Assembly (NCBI GenBank): GCA_910587925.1
Contig: CAJUOC010000002.1
Span: forward strand, 107,910-146,489
DNA length: 38,580 bases
DNA from: an uncultured Muribaculaceae bacterium
GTDB lineage: Bacteria; Bacteroidota; Bacteroidia; Bacteroidales; Muribaculaceae
Direction of reading: 5' to 3'
The notes under the pieces were generated by a model. The model was not told where the DNA came from and ran no database searches. It worked only from the letters and a program-made list of their open reading frames with translations. Every line of letters starts with the position of its first letter. Positions within the stretch are counted from its first letter, which is position 1. The translations under genes and the position numbers were made by a program. Below, in pieces: positions 20,523 through 29,400 of this stretch.

Positions 20523-20612
20523 AGGGCGGCAAAGCCGCCCCGTTTGATGTTAGCCGCAAGATTCATCTTGCGGTGATATATGATGAAAGATATGCGCATC
20601 CCCTTGGGATGC
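20523..20612. repeat. Three consecutive perfect hairpins in a gene-free stretch
   Basis: Between mce (20264) and the lipoprotein gene (20785) there are about 520 bases without a gene. This part holds GGGCGGC-aaa-GCCGCCC (20524-20540), CCGCAAGA-ttca-TCTTGCGG (20554-20573) and GCATCCC-ctt-GGGATGC (20596-20612). Each stem is perfect and 7-8 bp long. None has a proper T-run. The spacing of about 30-40 bp recalls REP/BIME-type dispersed palindromes. An earlier, looser inverted repeat CAACAC/GTGTTG lies at 20473-20504. Confidence 0.6.
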
Positions 20613-20642
20613 TGCACCGGGGAAAAGGGTTACTAGCAAATC

Positions 20643-20722
20643 GGTGTGGGTTTTCTGTCATATCTCTATCTAAGGCAATGCGAGAGCCTACTAAAATGAT
20701 ATGCGGAATACAATCCCACACC
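20643..20722 (+). other. Nested stem structure, possible structured RNA
   Basis: Three stems nest inside one another: GGTGTGGG (20643-20650) with CCCACACC (20715-20722), CATATC (20659-20664) with GATATG (20698-20703), and AGGC (20673-20676) with GCCT (20686-20689). The outer stem is followed by TTTTCTAT on the plus strand. The element ends about 60 bp before the lipoprotein start, so it could be a leader element, a small RNA or part of a repeat. No coding frame explains it. Confidence 0.5.
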
Positions 20723-20784
20723 TTTTCTATATCTGACATCTAACCGCTTTATCGGGATTGTGAAGCACAAAACATTGTTTTACA

Positions 20785-21240
20785 ATGAAACACAAACTCT
20801 TTCATCTGCAGTCGCTGGTGGCTGTAGCTCTTTGCGTATTCATGGGCTTGGCTTTTGTCAGCTGCAGCGATGACGACGATGAGCCGGCCGGTGATGACCT
20901 GGCTAAGGTAGTGGTAGGCACCTGGGCGCAGGATGGTGACAACGACATCCTCACTATCAATGCCAATGGTACCGGCGTCGGCTATGACAATCCCCCCGCC
21001 TATCAAAACAATCAGGTGGGTTACAGATTCAACTGGTCATACAAGGATGGCTGGGTGACGGTGACTGTCGGCGGCCAGGAGGTCGAGAAACTGCGTGCCA
21101 AGTCTGTATCTCAAAGCAAAATCGTATGGCAGCAGTACGCTATCGCCTCAGACGGCTATGACCCTTCGCAAGACAAGTGGGATGGTCACGATTCATTCGG
21201 ATATTATGATTTCTGGACTTGGGAACGCTACACCAAGTGA
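20785..21240 (+). CDS. Small secreted lipoprotein, lipocalin-like
   Basis: A 151-aa lipoprotein. Signal sequence residues 1-26 end in a lipobox FVSC, and the mature protein begins CSDDDDEPAG, an acidic +2/+3 context like the surface-export signal of Bacteroides lipoproteins. The body (VVVGTWAQDGDNDILTINANGTG..., YRFNWSYKDGWVTVTV) looks like a short beta-barrel of the lipocalin-like families common in Bacteroidales. No specific family or ligand is recognisable. GC is lower upstream than in neighbouring genes. It ends before a shared terminator facing the pullulanase gene. Confidence 0.82.
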   Translation: MKHKLFHLQSLVAVALCVFMGLAFVSCSDDDDEPAGDDLAKVVVGTWAQDGDNDILTINANGTGVGYDNPPAYQNNQVGYRFNWSYKDGWVTVTVGGQEVEKLRAKSVSQSKIVWQQYAIASDGYDPSQDKWDGHDSFGYYDFWTWERYTK

Positions 21241-21257
21241 TAGCATAATCCGCTGAT

Positions 21258-21298
21258 AAAAAAGACGCCCGCTGCCATGGCAGCGGGCGTCTTTTTTT
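21258..21298. terminator. Bidirectional terminator, perfect 28-bp palindrome
   Basis: A 28-base perfect palindrome (21264-21291, centred on CCATGG) is flanked by A6 and T7. It can terminate the lipoprotein gene on the plus strand and the pullulanase gene on the minus strand. Confidence 0.92.
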
Positions 21299-21316
21299 AT
21301 CAGGTGCGCAGGGCGG

Positions 21317-23326
21317 TCAGCGGCGGGCGAGGATGAGGGCGGAGGTGGGCTCGACGGTGACGCGGCCGCCGCGCAGGGTGCCGAGGGTGCCGTCGGGGGC
21401 GATGCGGCCGTCGCGGGCCACTACCATCCACTCGCCGCGCGGTATCTTTACCTCGCGGGGCTCGGTGGAGCCGTTGAAGACGAGCTTGATTTCTTTCCAC
21501 TCGTCGCCGCCGGCATTGTCTTTGATGGAGTAGGAGATGAGGTTGGGGACGTCGGTCTTGTCAAAGACGATGTGGCGGACGATGTCGTCGGCCGAGGTGA
21601 GGCGGAAGGCGGGGTGGGCGCGACGCAGGGCGATGAGGCCGCGGTAGTAGTCGTACTGGTCGGCGTTGGCGGCTTTGAGGCTCCAGTCGATGGCGTTGAT
21701 GGAGTCGGGCGACTTGTAGGAGTTGTGCACGCCTTTCTTGTCGCGGAAGATTTCTTCGCCGGCAAACATGAAGGGGGTGCCCTGCGATGTAAATACGATG
21801 GTCTGGGCCAGGCGGGCGGCGCGCCGGCGCTCTGCCTCGGTGGAGCCGGGCATGGAGGCGGCGAGTTTGTCGGTGAGGGTGAGGTCGTCGTGGCAGGATA
21901 CGTAGTTGATTATCTGCTCGGGCGAGGTGGCGTAGGCAAATTTGGAATTGTTGCCCTTGGAGTAGTCGACCTGAGGATGGGCGGTGGATGCCACGATGCC
22001 TATCTTGACGGTCTCCTCGCTGCCGGGCTTGCCGGTGGCGAAGCCGCGGTCGTCGGCGCGCGAGTAGTGGCCTTTGACGGCGTCGCGGATGTCGTCGGAA
22101 AATACTGCTATGCCCTGCATCTTGGCCACATTTTCCTTGAGGGCGCGGCGCTCGGCGGGCAGGGGCGAGTCGCCGGCGGTCCAGCCCTCGCCGTAGACGA
22201 AGATGGAGGGGTTGATGGCCTTGAGCTCGGCGGCGACGCGGTTCATGGTCTCGGTGTCGTGGATGGCCATGAGGTCGAAGCGGAAGCCATCGATGTGGTA
22301 TTCCTGTGCCCAATACTTCACGGAGTTGACGATGAAGTCGCTCATCATGGCGCGGTCTGATGCGGTCTCGTTGCCGCAGCCCGAGGCGTCGGAGTAGGAG
22401 CCGTCGGGGCGGTGGCGGTAGAAGTATCCGGGCGCGGTGAGGGAGAAGTTGCTGCCGTCGCCCTCGGCGGTATGGTTGTACACGACGTCCATCACCACGC
22501 CGATACCGGCGTCGTGGAGTGCCTTTACCATGCGCTTCATCTCGGCGATGCGGCGGGCGGGGTCGGCGGGGTCGGTGGAGTATGAGCCTTCGGGGGCATT
22601 GTAGTTTTGCGGGTCATAGCCCCAGTTGTACTCACCCGCTGGGAGATTTGTCTCGTCGACGGAGTTGTAGTCGTAAGACGGCAGTATGTGCACGTGTGTC
22701 ACGCCCAGCTCCTTGAGGTGGTCGATGCCGGTGGCGAGGCCCTCGGGCGATGTGGTGCCCGGCTCGGTGAGTGCCAGGAACTTGCCCTTGTGTACGATGC
22801 CGCTCGAGGGGTGCATGCTCATGTCGCGGTGGTGCATCTCGTAGATGACGGCATCGGTGATATGCCCGACCTCGGGGCCGCGGTCGGCATCCCAGCCCTC
22901 GGGGTCGGTCGAGGCCAGGTCGATGATGGCGGCGCGCTTGCCGCCGACACCTACGGCCTTGGCCCATATGCCGGGAGTCTCGTCGAGCCAGCGGCCGCCG
23001 TGGCGTATGCTGAATGTATAGTATTTGCCGTAGAGCTCTCCGGGTACCGACGCGCGCCACAGCCCTTGCTCGGCGCGGGTCATGGCGATGGTATCGGTGG
23101 CGGGGGTGCCGCGGCCGGTGTCGTAGAGCATCACGCGGGCGGCCTCGGCCTCGGGCGACCACAGTGCAAATGATGTATGGCCGTCGGCGACGCGCAGCTC
23201 CAGGTCGTCGCCCCGGTATGCCGGCCAGGAGGCAAACCGGCTGTCGGGGTCGGCCGAGGCGTGGGCACACAAGGCGCCGGTGGCGGCAATGGCTGCCGCC
23301 GCAAGTCTTGTCAGATAGATGTTCAT
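21317..23326 (-). CDS. pulA: Type I pullulanase (GH13)
   Basis: A 669-aa exported alpha-1,6-debranching enzyme for pullulan, glycogen or starch branches. It has a signal peptide (1-25), an N-terminal CBM48-like domain (about 40-125, FALWSPEAEAARVMLYD), then the (beta/alpha)8 catalytic domain. The type I signature YNWGYDP is at residues 233-239. The GH13 regions are DVVYNHT (280-286), DGFRFDLM with nucleophile Asp351, YGEGW with acid/base Glu380, and SCHDD with Asp480. A C-terminal beta domain ends at ALILARR. With no lipobox it is probably periplasmic. It lies 75 bp after the 97-aa gene and may share its promoter. Confidence 0.93.
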   Translation of the reverse strand: MNIYLTRLAAAAIAATGALCAHASADPDSRFASWPAYRGDDLELRVADGHTSFALWSPEAEAARVMLYDTGRGTPATDTIAMTRAEQGLWRASVPGELYGKYYTFSIRHGGRWLDETPGIWAKAVGVGGKRAAIIDLASTDPEGWDADRGPEVGHITDAVIYEMHHRDMSMHPSSGIVHKGKFLALTEPGTTSPEGLATGIDHLKELGVTHVHILPSYDYNSVDETNLPAGEYNWGYDPQNYNAPEGSYSTDPADPARRIAEMKRMVKALHDAGIGVVMDVVYNHTAEGDGSNFSLTAPGYFYRHRPDGSYSDASGCGNETASDRAMMSDFIVNSVKYWAQEYHIDGFRFDLMAIHDTETMNRVAAELKAINPSIFVYGEGWTAGDSPLPAERRALKENVAKMQGIAVFSDDIRDAVKGHYSRADDRGFATGKPGSEETVKIGIVASTAHPQVDYSKGNNSKFAYATSPEQIINYVSCHDDLTLTDKLAASMPGSTEAERRRAARLAQTIVFTSQGTPFMFAGEEIFRDKKGVHNSYKSPDSINAIDWSLKAANADQYDYYRGLIALRRAHPAFRLTSADDIVRHIVFDKTDVPNLISYSIKDNAGGDEWKEIKLVFNGSTEPREVKIPRGEWMVVARDGRIAPDGTLGTLRGGRVTVEPTSALILARR

Positions 23327-23401
23327 GTCAGTGTCTTCCAGTGATAAGTAAGTGGCAAAAAGATGCAGTATGTATGTGGCGGCGTCGCCGCCCGGGGGGA
23401 A

Positions 23402-23695
23402 TCAGCGTATGGCCACGCGGCTCGACAGACCGTCGACGCGCACGATGTAGCACCCGGCGGCCAGGTCGATGCGCGAGGTGCCCTCGGGGGCATCGGTACG
23501 CAGCACCAGCGCGCCCGTGATGGCATATACCTCCACGGCGACGGGATGCTCGGCGGGATTGGCAATATCCACTCCGCCGCCGCGCACGCTCACGGTGGCC
23601 GCGGCCGCCGCAGGCTCGGGAGCCGCGGCCGCAGTGGCTGAGCCGGTCAGGGCCGCGATTGCGATTACTAATATGCGGATAAGCGATTTCATCAC
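23402..23695 (-). CDS. Secreted mini-protein consisting of a T9SS-like tail domain
   Basis: A 97-aa protein. The signal peptide (about 1-25, ending in an Ala-rich region) is followed almost at once by a domain of about 65 residues: VSVRGGGVDIANPAEHPVAVEVYAITG onward, then IDLAAGCYIVRVDG and a basic end. This is the pattern of a type A T9SS C-terminal domain (VEVYxxxGxxV ... LxxGxYIVRV), but with no cargo domain before it. Translation could start at the first or second Met (23695 or 23692). A good promoter ends only four bases upstream of the first ATG, so the message may be leaderless. It sits 75 bp upstream of pulA in the same direction. The function is unknown. Confidence 0.7.
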   Translation of the reverse strand: MMKSLIRILVIAIAALTGSATAAAAPEPAAAAATVSVRGGGVDIANPAEHPVAVEVYAITGALVLRTDAPEGTSRIDLAAGCYIVRVDGLSSRVAIR

Positions 23696-23698
23696 TTA

Positions 23699-23730
23699 CA
23701 AAGTTACGAAATTTCGGAGTCGGATGCAAT
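23699..23730 (-). promoter_or_regulatory. Promoter of the 97-aa gene and pulA
   Basis: The -7 box TAACTTTG (23706-23699) is perfect and is preceded, after a 20-nt spacer, by ATTG (23730-23727) at -33. The transcription start would fall at about 23695, on the first ATG itself. Confidence 0.65.
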
Positions 23731-23743
23731 TAAATTTTGTTAA

Positions 23744-23778
23744 TTTGCGGCCGTGCGCACTCAAAAGCGTTATATTTA
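23744..23778 (+). promoter_or_regulatory. Candidate promoter of the glutamine-synthetase-family gene
   Basis: The -33 TTTG (23744-23747), a 23-nt spacer and the -7 box TATATTTA (23771-23778, 7/8 match) would give a leader of about 45 nt. It is divergent from the promoter of the 97-aa gene. Confidence 0.5.
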
Positions 23779-23825
23779 GGCTCTCAATCTTTACTACAAA
23801 GACAAAAACTATCTGACATACCGCC

Positions 23826-25304
23826 ATGAACAGACTTGAACGCGAGCTGGGCCGCCCCGCCGCAGACTTTACCCGCGACGACCTCATGCGCTATGTGCGT
23901 GAGCAGGGCATCGAGATGGTCAATTTCATGTATCCGGCCGCCGACGGCCGGCTGAAGACCCTCAATTTCGTAATCAACGATGAGGAGTATCTCCGCAACA
24001 TACTTACTCTGGGCGAGCGTGTCGACGGCTCGTCGCTCTTCCCCTTTGTGAGCGCCGGCAGCAGCGACCTGTATGTGGTGCCGCGCTACCGCACCGCCTT
24101 CCTCGACCCATTTGCGCCGCTGCCTACGCTGACCATGCTGTGCAGCTACTGCGACAAAGACGGCCGGCTGCTGGAGTCGTCGCCCGAGTATACGCTCCAC
24201 AAGGCGTGTGAGGAGTTTACCCGCGCCACGGGCATGACCTTTGAGGCGATGGGCGAGCTGGAGTACTATGTGATAGCCCCCGACGACGGCCGCTTCGGCG
24301 CCACCGACCAGCGCGGCTACCATGAGTCGGCGCCCTTTGCCAAATTCAACGACTTCCGCACCCGCTGCATGCACACCATCGCCTCCATAGGCGGCCGTAT
24401 CAAGTATGGCCACTCCGAGGTGGGCAATTTCACGCTCGGCGCCACCGTATATGAGCAAAACGAGATAGAGTTTCTGCCTGTCGACGCCCGCGATGCCGCC
24501 GACCAGCTCATGCTGGCCAAGTGGGTGATACGCAATCTTGCCTGGCGAGAGGGGCTTGATGTGACTTTCGCGCCCAAGATTACCACCGGCAAGGCAGGCT
24601 CGGGCCTGCATATCCATATGCGCATGATGCGCGACGGCCGCAACTGTATGCTCGACGCTGACCGCCGCATCAGCGCCGAGGCCCGCCGCGCCATCGCCGG
24701 GTTGATGCGTCTGGCGCCGGCGCTCACTGCATTTGGCAATACCAACCCCACGAGCTACTTCCGCCTGGTGCCCCACCAGGAGGCCCCGACCAATGTATGC
24801 TGGGGCGACCGCAACCGCTCGGTGCTGGTGCGTGTGCCGCTGGGCTGGACGGCCGATGCCGATATGTGTGCCGCCGTAAATCCCGGCCAGGCCACCCCGC
24901 CCGAGGTCGACCCCACTCAGAAGCAGACTGTCGAGATACGCTCGGCCGACGGCACCGCCGACATCTATCAGCTGCTGGCCGGCCTGGCCGTGGCGCTGCG
25001 CTATGGTCTTGAGATGCCCGACGGCGAGGAGGTGGCCGATCGCACCTATGTCGACGTCAACATCCACGACGAGGCCAACTCTGCCCGTCTCTCGGCGCTC
25101 GACTCGCTGCCGGTATCGTGCGCGGCGAGCGCAGGCTGCCTTGAGTCGGCGCGCGCCGTGTTTGAGGAGCGCGGAGTGTTTGCCCCGGCGATGATCGACG
25201 GCATAGTGGCGCGCCTGCGCTCCTACGACCCGGCCGAGGCCGAGGCCGCGCTGGCCGACCCCGCCAAGATGCTGCGCATGGTCGAGAGATACATGCACTG
25301 CTGA
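23826..25304 (+). CDS. Glutamine synthetase family protein, divergent
   Basis: A 492-aa member of the glutamine synthetase superfamily (ATP-dependent glutamate-amine ligase). The beta-grasp N-domain (about 15-120) is followed by the catalytic domain. Motifs seen: MGELEYYV (metal Glu), NEIEF, TFAPKITTGKAGSGLHIHM (ammonia/glutamate loop and metal His), NPTSYFRLVPHQEAP (canonical enzymes have NSYKRLVPG.EAP), RNRSVLVRVP (ATP/glutamate Arg) and VEIRSADGTADIYQLLAGL. The canonical adenylylation-loop motif NLYDLPP is not visible, and Phe replaces the Lys of SYKRL. It may be a true glutamine synthetase or a ligase for another amine such as a polyamine; I cannot decide. It is a single-gene unit. Confidence 0.88.
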   Translation: MNRLERELGRPAADFTRDDLMRYVREQGIEMVNFMYPAADGRLKTLNFVINDEEYLRNILTLGERVDGSSLFPFVSAGSSDLYVVPRYRTAFLDPFAPLPTLTMLCSYCDKDGRLLESSPEYTLHKACEEFTRATGMTFEAMGELEYYVIAPDDGRFGATDQRGYHESAPFAKFNDFRTRCMHTIASIGGRIKYGHSEVGNFTLGATVYEQNEIEFLPVDARDAADQLMLAKWVIRNLAWREGLDVTFAPKITTGKAGSGLHIHMRMMRDGRNCMLDADRRISAEARRAIAGLMRLAPALTAFGNTNPTSYFRLVPHQEAPTNVCWGDRNRSVLVRVPLGWTADADMCAAVNPGQATPPEVDPTQKQTVEIRSADGTADIYQLLAGLAVALRYGLEMPDGEEVADRTYVDVNIHDEANSARLSALDSLPVSCAASAGCLESARAVFEERGVFAPAMIDGIVARLRSYDPAEAEAALADPAKMLRMVERYMHC

Positions 25305-25356
25305 GCCGGCGGCGCCCGGCCGTGTGCAAAGGTGCATGGGGCTGATGATTTTTTTG

Positions 25357-25364
25357 TATCTTCG
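25357..25364 (+). promoter_or_regulatory. Candidate -7 box of the acyltransferase gene
   Basis: TATCTTCG differs from TAnnTTTG by one base. It puts transcription start near 25368 and supports ATG 25388 as the earliest usable start, rather than the TTG at 25382. No clear -33 TTTG is seen. Confidence 0.45.
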
Positions 25365-25387
25365 CGGTCTGTAACAACCTCTTGGAT

Positions 25388-26407
25388 ATGACAAGCGACA
25401 CCACCCGCAAAGATATGGATTGCCCACCGGCGGCCAAGGCCGGCATGCAAAGAAACGTCTCGATCGACATACTGAAGTTTTTTGCATGCATACTTATCAC
25501 CAACAGTCATCTCGACGTGTTGTATGTGAAGTACGGCGCATTGGCCACCGGTGGCGCCATCGGCGATGCACTGTTTTTCTTCTGCAGCGGCTTCACCCTT
25601 TTCTGGGGCGGCAGCTACCGCTTTGACAACTGGTACAAGCGCCGTATACGCCGCATATATCCCACAGTCTTTGCCTGGGGGATATTGTCGGCGTTTGTTT
25701 TCAGTCTGAAGCCATCGATGGACTTTGTGATACTGAGTGGCGGCGGATGGTTTGTATCGTGTATCATGCTGTATTACCCCGTGCTTTACCTCATCCGGCG
25801 GTATTACAGCTGCAGGCTGTGGTATCTGATGGTGCCCGTCTTTGCAGGCTGCGGCATATGGTATCTGCTGGGCGACTTTCCTGCGGGGATGTCTATCTAT
25901 AAGGGTACGTATCTGAAGTGGTGTTTCTTTTTCATATATATGCTGCTCGGAGCCATCATCGGCAAGGCGGTCATGAAAAGCCGCCCGGGTATGTCGCAGC
26001 CCCGAAATATACTGATGCTGGCGGTCGCCATAGCGGTGTTTTACGGTATACAGATTGTGGCCAGGCAAGATGTCGCGATAGACAAGATACAGTATCTGAC
26101 GCTTGTGCCGCTCGGGTTTATATGCGTGTATATGTACCGCATGTGTGAGTGCGGGCTGCTGGTGCGGCTGTATCAGACGCGATATGTCGGGTGGTGTATG
26201 CGACTTGTCAGCGGGCTGTGTCTTGAGGTATATCTTGTGCAGAATCCGCTTATAAGCGACAGTCTCAACCGGCTGTTCCCGTTCAATATCCCGTTGACGT
26301 TCATCGCAATCGTGGCTATGGCCTATGTGCTGCGCTGCCTGGCGCGGTTTTTCCTTCAGACGTTCAGCGATGGCGACTATGACTGGCGGGCGATAGTAAG
26401 AGCCTGA
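25388..26407 (+). CDS. Acyltransferase 3 family membrane protein
   Basis: A 339-aa integral membrane O-acyltransferase. The conserved N-terminal block VSIDILKFFACILITNSHLDVLY carries the family catalytic His. GDALFFFCSGFTLF and KRRIRRIYPTVFAW are the next typical blocks, and about nine or ten hydrophobic segments follow. Members acetylate extracellular glycans, lipopolysaccharide or peptidoglycan; the acceptor cannot be predicted here. Later Met codons (KDMDCPP, AGMQRNV) could also be the start, since homology begins at MQRNVSID. Codon use is more AT-rich than in the gene before it. A strong terminator follows. Confidence 0.87.
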   Translation: MTSDTTRKDMDCPPAAKAGMQRNVSIDILKFFACILITNSHLDVLYVKYGALATGGAIGDALFFFCSGFTLFWGGSYRFDNWYKRRIRRIYPTVFAWGILSAFVFSLKPSMDFVILSGGGWFVSCIMLYYPVLYLIRRYYSCRLWYLMVPVFAGCGIWYLLGDFPAGMSIYKGTYLKWCFFFIYMLLGAIIGKAVMKSRPGMSQPRNILMLAVAIAVFYGIQIVARQDVAIDKIQYLTLVPLGFICVYMYRMCECGLLVRLYQTRYVGWCMRLVSGLCLEVYLVQNPLISDSLNRLFPFNIPLTFIAIVAMAYVLRCLARFFLQTFSDGDYDWRAIVRA

Positions 26408-26428
26408 CCCCGGGCTTCCATGAAATAG

Positions 26429-26465
26429 AGCGGCCCGCTCCCTGCATGGGGGCGGGCCGCTTTTA
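26429..26465 (+). terminator. Terminator of the acyltransferase gene
   Basis: AGCGGCCCGC (26429-26438) pairs with GCGGGCCGCT (26452-26461). The stem extends through CCC/GGG to a TGCAT loop and is followed by TTTTA. Confidence 0.85.
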
Positions 26466-26487
26466 TGCGGGGATGCTGTGAGGCGGT

Positions 26488-29400
26488 TTACTTCACGAGC
26501 ACTTTGGTGACTTTGGTGCCCTGGCGGCGCAGGTAGATGCCTGCGGCGGGGTTGGCGACGCGTATGCCTCGCAGGTCGTAGTACTCTACGGGAGCGGCGC
26601 TGTCGTCTTCGATGTCGGTGACACCGGCGGGGTCAAAGTATACGTCCATGAGGTCGGAGCGCAGGTAGAGCTGGGGCCATGCGGGGTTGGTCATCACACA
26701 CTGCACGCCGTCGAGGTCGGTAAGGAAGGTGGTGATGCCGCCCTCCTCGACATACTCCTCGCCCCAGCCGCGCACGAGTTCCTCGCCCACGAGGGCGCCG
26801 TTCTCGTCAAATGTCGGCTGGCCCACATACCAGCGGTATACCGTAGACTGGCCGCCGGCGGTCGCCTGCGAGCTGAAGTCTACCTTGCCGTCTACGCAGG
26901 AGGCGGTGAGGTTGGCCTGGCTGTTGTAGTTGTAGATGACGTACTGCGGGAGTACCGGGGGCAGGGTGGGGAAGGTGAAGTAGTTGTGATCGATGTTGAG
27001 CATGATCAGGCGCGAGAGCATGCTCACGTCGATGGTGCGCAGCTTGTTGCCGCTCAGCGAGAGCTGGGGCAGGGCGGGCACGCCGCTGAAGTCGACGCTC
27101 TCGAGCAGATTGTTGTTGAGGTCGATCTGGATGATGTTGGAGCCTTTGAGGGTGACGTCGGTGAGGCTGTTGTGCGACAGGGCGAGCCACTCCAGGGCGG
27201 GGTAGGGCGTCATGTCGAAGGTGGTGAGCTTATTGTGGTCGATGCTCAGGCTGGTGATGGCGCCCAGGCCGGCGGGGTCGAGCTTGGTAAAGGAGTTGCC
27301 CGAGAGCGACAGCTCGCGCAGGGCCGGCGATGCGGGGAGCTTGAGCTTGCCGTCGGCCAGGGCGGTATTGTTGACGGTAAAGGCGATGAGGTCGGTCATG
27401 CGGGAGGCATCCATCTCGCTCATGGTGACGTCGGAGATGGAGAATACCGTGATTTTCTCCTCGGGCGAGTAGGTGTATACCTTCACGCGGGCGCCGGCGA
27501 CAGTGGTGGCCTCAAAGCGGGTGTATGTATCGGTGAGGATATACTGGGCGAGGTCTTTCTGCTGGCCGGCCCAGTCGATGTACAGGGCTGTGCCTGCCTT
27601 GGCTGCCGCGGCAAACGACAGCGCGGCGCGCTGGCCGCCGGTCGGGGTGACAAACTCGGCGATGCAGTTGGTGGGAAACTCCGATGCGTCGACCAGGGTG
27701 GTGCGCAGGGCATCGGCACCCTTGAAATCGGGGAAGGCGGGGTTGGTCATGGCCACGTATACCTTCTTGCCTACGGCGGGCGCGAGGAAGGAGATGCGGC
27801 CGCCGTCGCATGTGAAGTCGGTGCCGAGGGTGAGGGCTGCGCCGCTCTGGTCGTGGAGGGTAAAGGTGGTGGCGGAGCCGTCGGCGGCCTTGGCCTGCGC
27901 GGTGAGGTCGACGCCGGGTGCCTTGGTGGGCACGCTCACCTCGCCCTGGGGTGCGTACAGGTATGTGAGACCTGTGCCGGTCACGATGGGCAGGTTGACA
28001 AATGTGAAGCGGTTGCCGCTGATGTCGAGGCGCGATAGCTTGTTTGTCTCGGGGAGTATCAGTTCCGAGAGCGCATTGTCGCTCAGGTCGACGTAGAGTG
28101 CGTTTGTCATGTAGGAGAGGTCGGCCGTGGTGAGGGCGTTGCCCTTGAGGTTGAGGGTCTCGATGTAGTCGAAGTCCTTGAGGCTAAGCTCGGTGAGGCG
28201 GTTGCCCTGGAGGATGAGGGTGCGTATGGCGCGGCGGTCGTTGAGGGTGATGTCGGTCAGGAGGTTGTCAGCGACGTTAATCTGCCAGAGGTTGCTCTTG
28301 CTGTAGTTGCCGTTGACGCCCTCGAGGGTGAGTGTGGTCAGGGAGTTGCCTTTGAGGTTGAGGGTCTGCAGGTGGCGGTTCATGCTCAGGTCAATCTCGG
28401 TGAGCTTGGTGTCGGCCAGGATGAGGTGCTGGAGCTCGGTGGCGGGGGTAAGGTCGATCGAGGTAAGCTCGATGCCGCTCAGGGCAAATGCGGTCACTAC
28501 GTCGCCCTCCTCAAGATAGAGAGTCACGTAGCCCGAGCCGGTGCGGTTGACGGTGATGTAGTCTGTGGAGCCGGTCACGGTGTATGCGGTCTGCTTGCCG
28601 TCGCCGCCGTCGATATACACGGTCTTGGGCTTGGAGGCCGATGCGCCGGGGATGCCGAGAGTCATGCGGAATGTGCGGCCGGCGTCGAGATAGGTGCCAA
28701 AGCTGATGCTCTTGGAGGGCTTGCCGTAGTCGGCGGCGCCTTTTACCTTAAATTTTACGGTGCGCATGGGCCACTCCGAGAATACCGTGTTGCTGAACTC
28801 GGCATATATCGAGTCGGCATAGGCGCGGTTGAGGGTGAGGCGGCCGTCGGCGTAGGTGTAGAATGTCTGGTCGAGCTCGGTGGCCTGGCCGGTCTTCTCG
28901 GAGAAGCCGTAGAGCTTGGCGGTGGTGACGGTCTCGGCGCGCAGGAGCTTGTCGCTCAGGTCGAGGGTGGTGCCCACTTTCTGCTGATGGTCGACAGCCA
29001 TGTTGCGGGGCTGGTACATATAGGTCTCGAAGTTGGGCCAGGGCAGGGTGGCAAACGACATGTCGTTGCCGTCGATGTCCAGCTCCTGCAGGCGGGTACA
29101 CTTGCTCAGGTCGATGGAGCTGAGGTAGCAATGGCTGATGGCCAGGTATGAGAGCTTGGGATTGCCGGTGACGTCGAGCTCGGTGAGCAGGTTGCTGTTG
29201 AGGCACACGCGCTGCAGCTCGGGGTTTTTGGTCATGTCGATGGTGCGCAGCTTGTACTGGTCGCCGCTCACGGCGGTGCGCGATGCGTAAAACTCGGTCA
29301 GATTTTTGTTGGCCGAGATGTCGATGCTCGGGATGTGGGTCTCGGAGATGTTGAGGATGAGCAGGTTGGGGCACTTCGATACGTCGAGCGAGCTCACCGG

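Noticed and set aside
25305..25320. Terminator after the glutamine-synthetase-family gene
   Set aside because: Only a 5-bp GCCGG/CCGGC stem and no T-run.
23784..25487. A 567-aa open frame antisense to the glutamine-synthetase-family gene
   Set aside because: No domain pattern; it covers a well-supported gene and its intergenic flanks.
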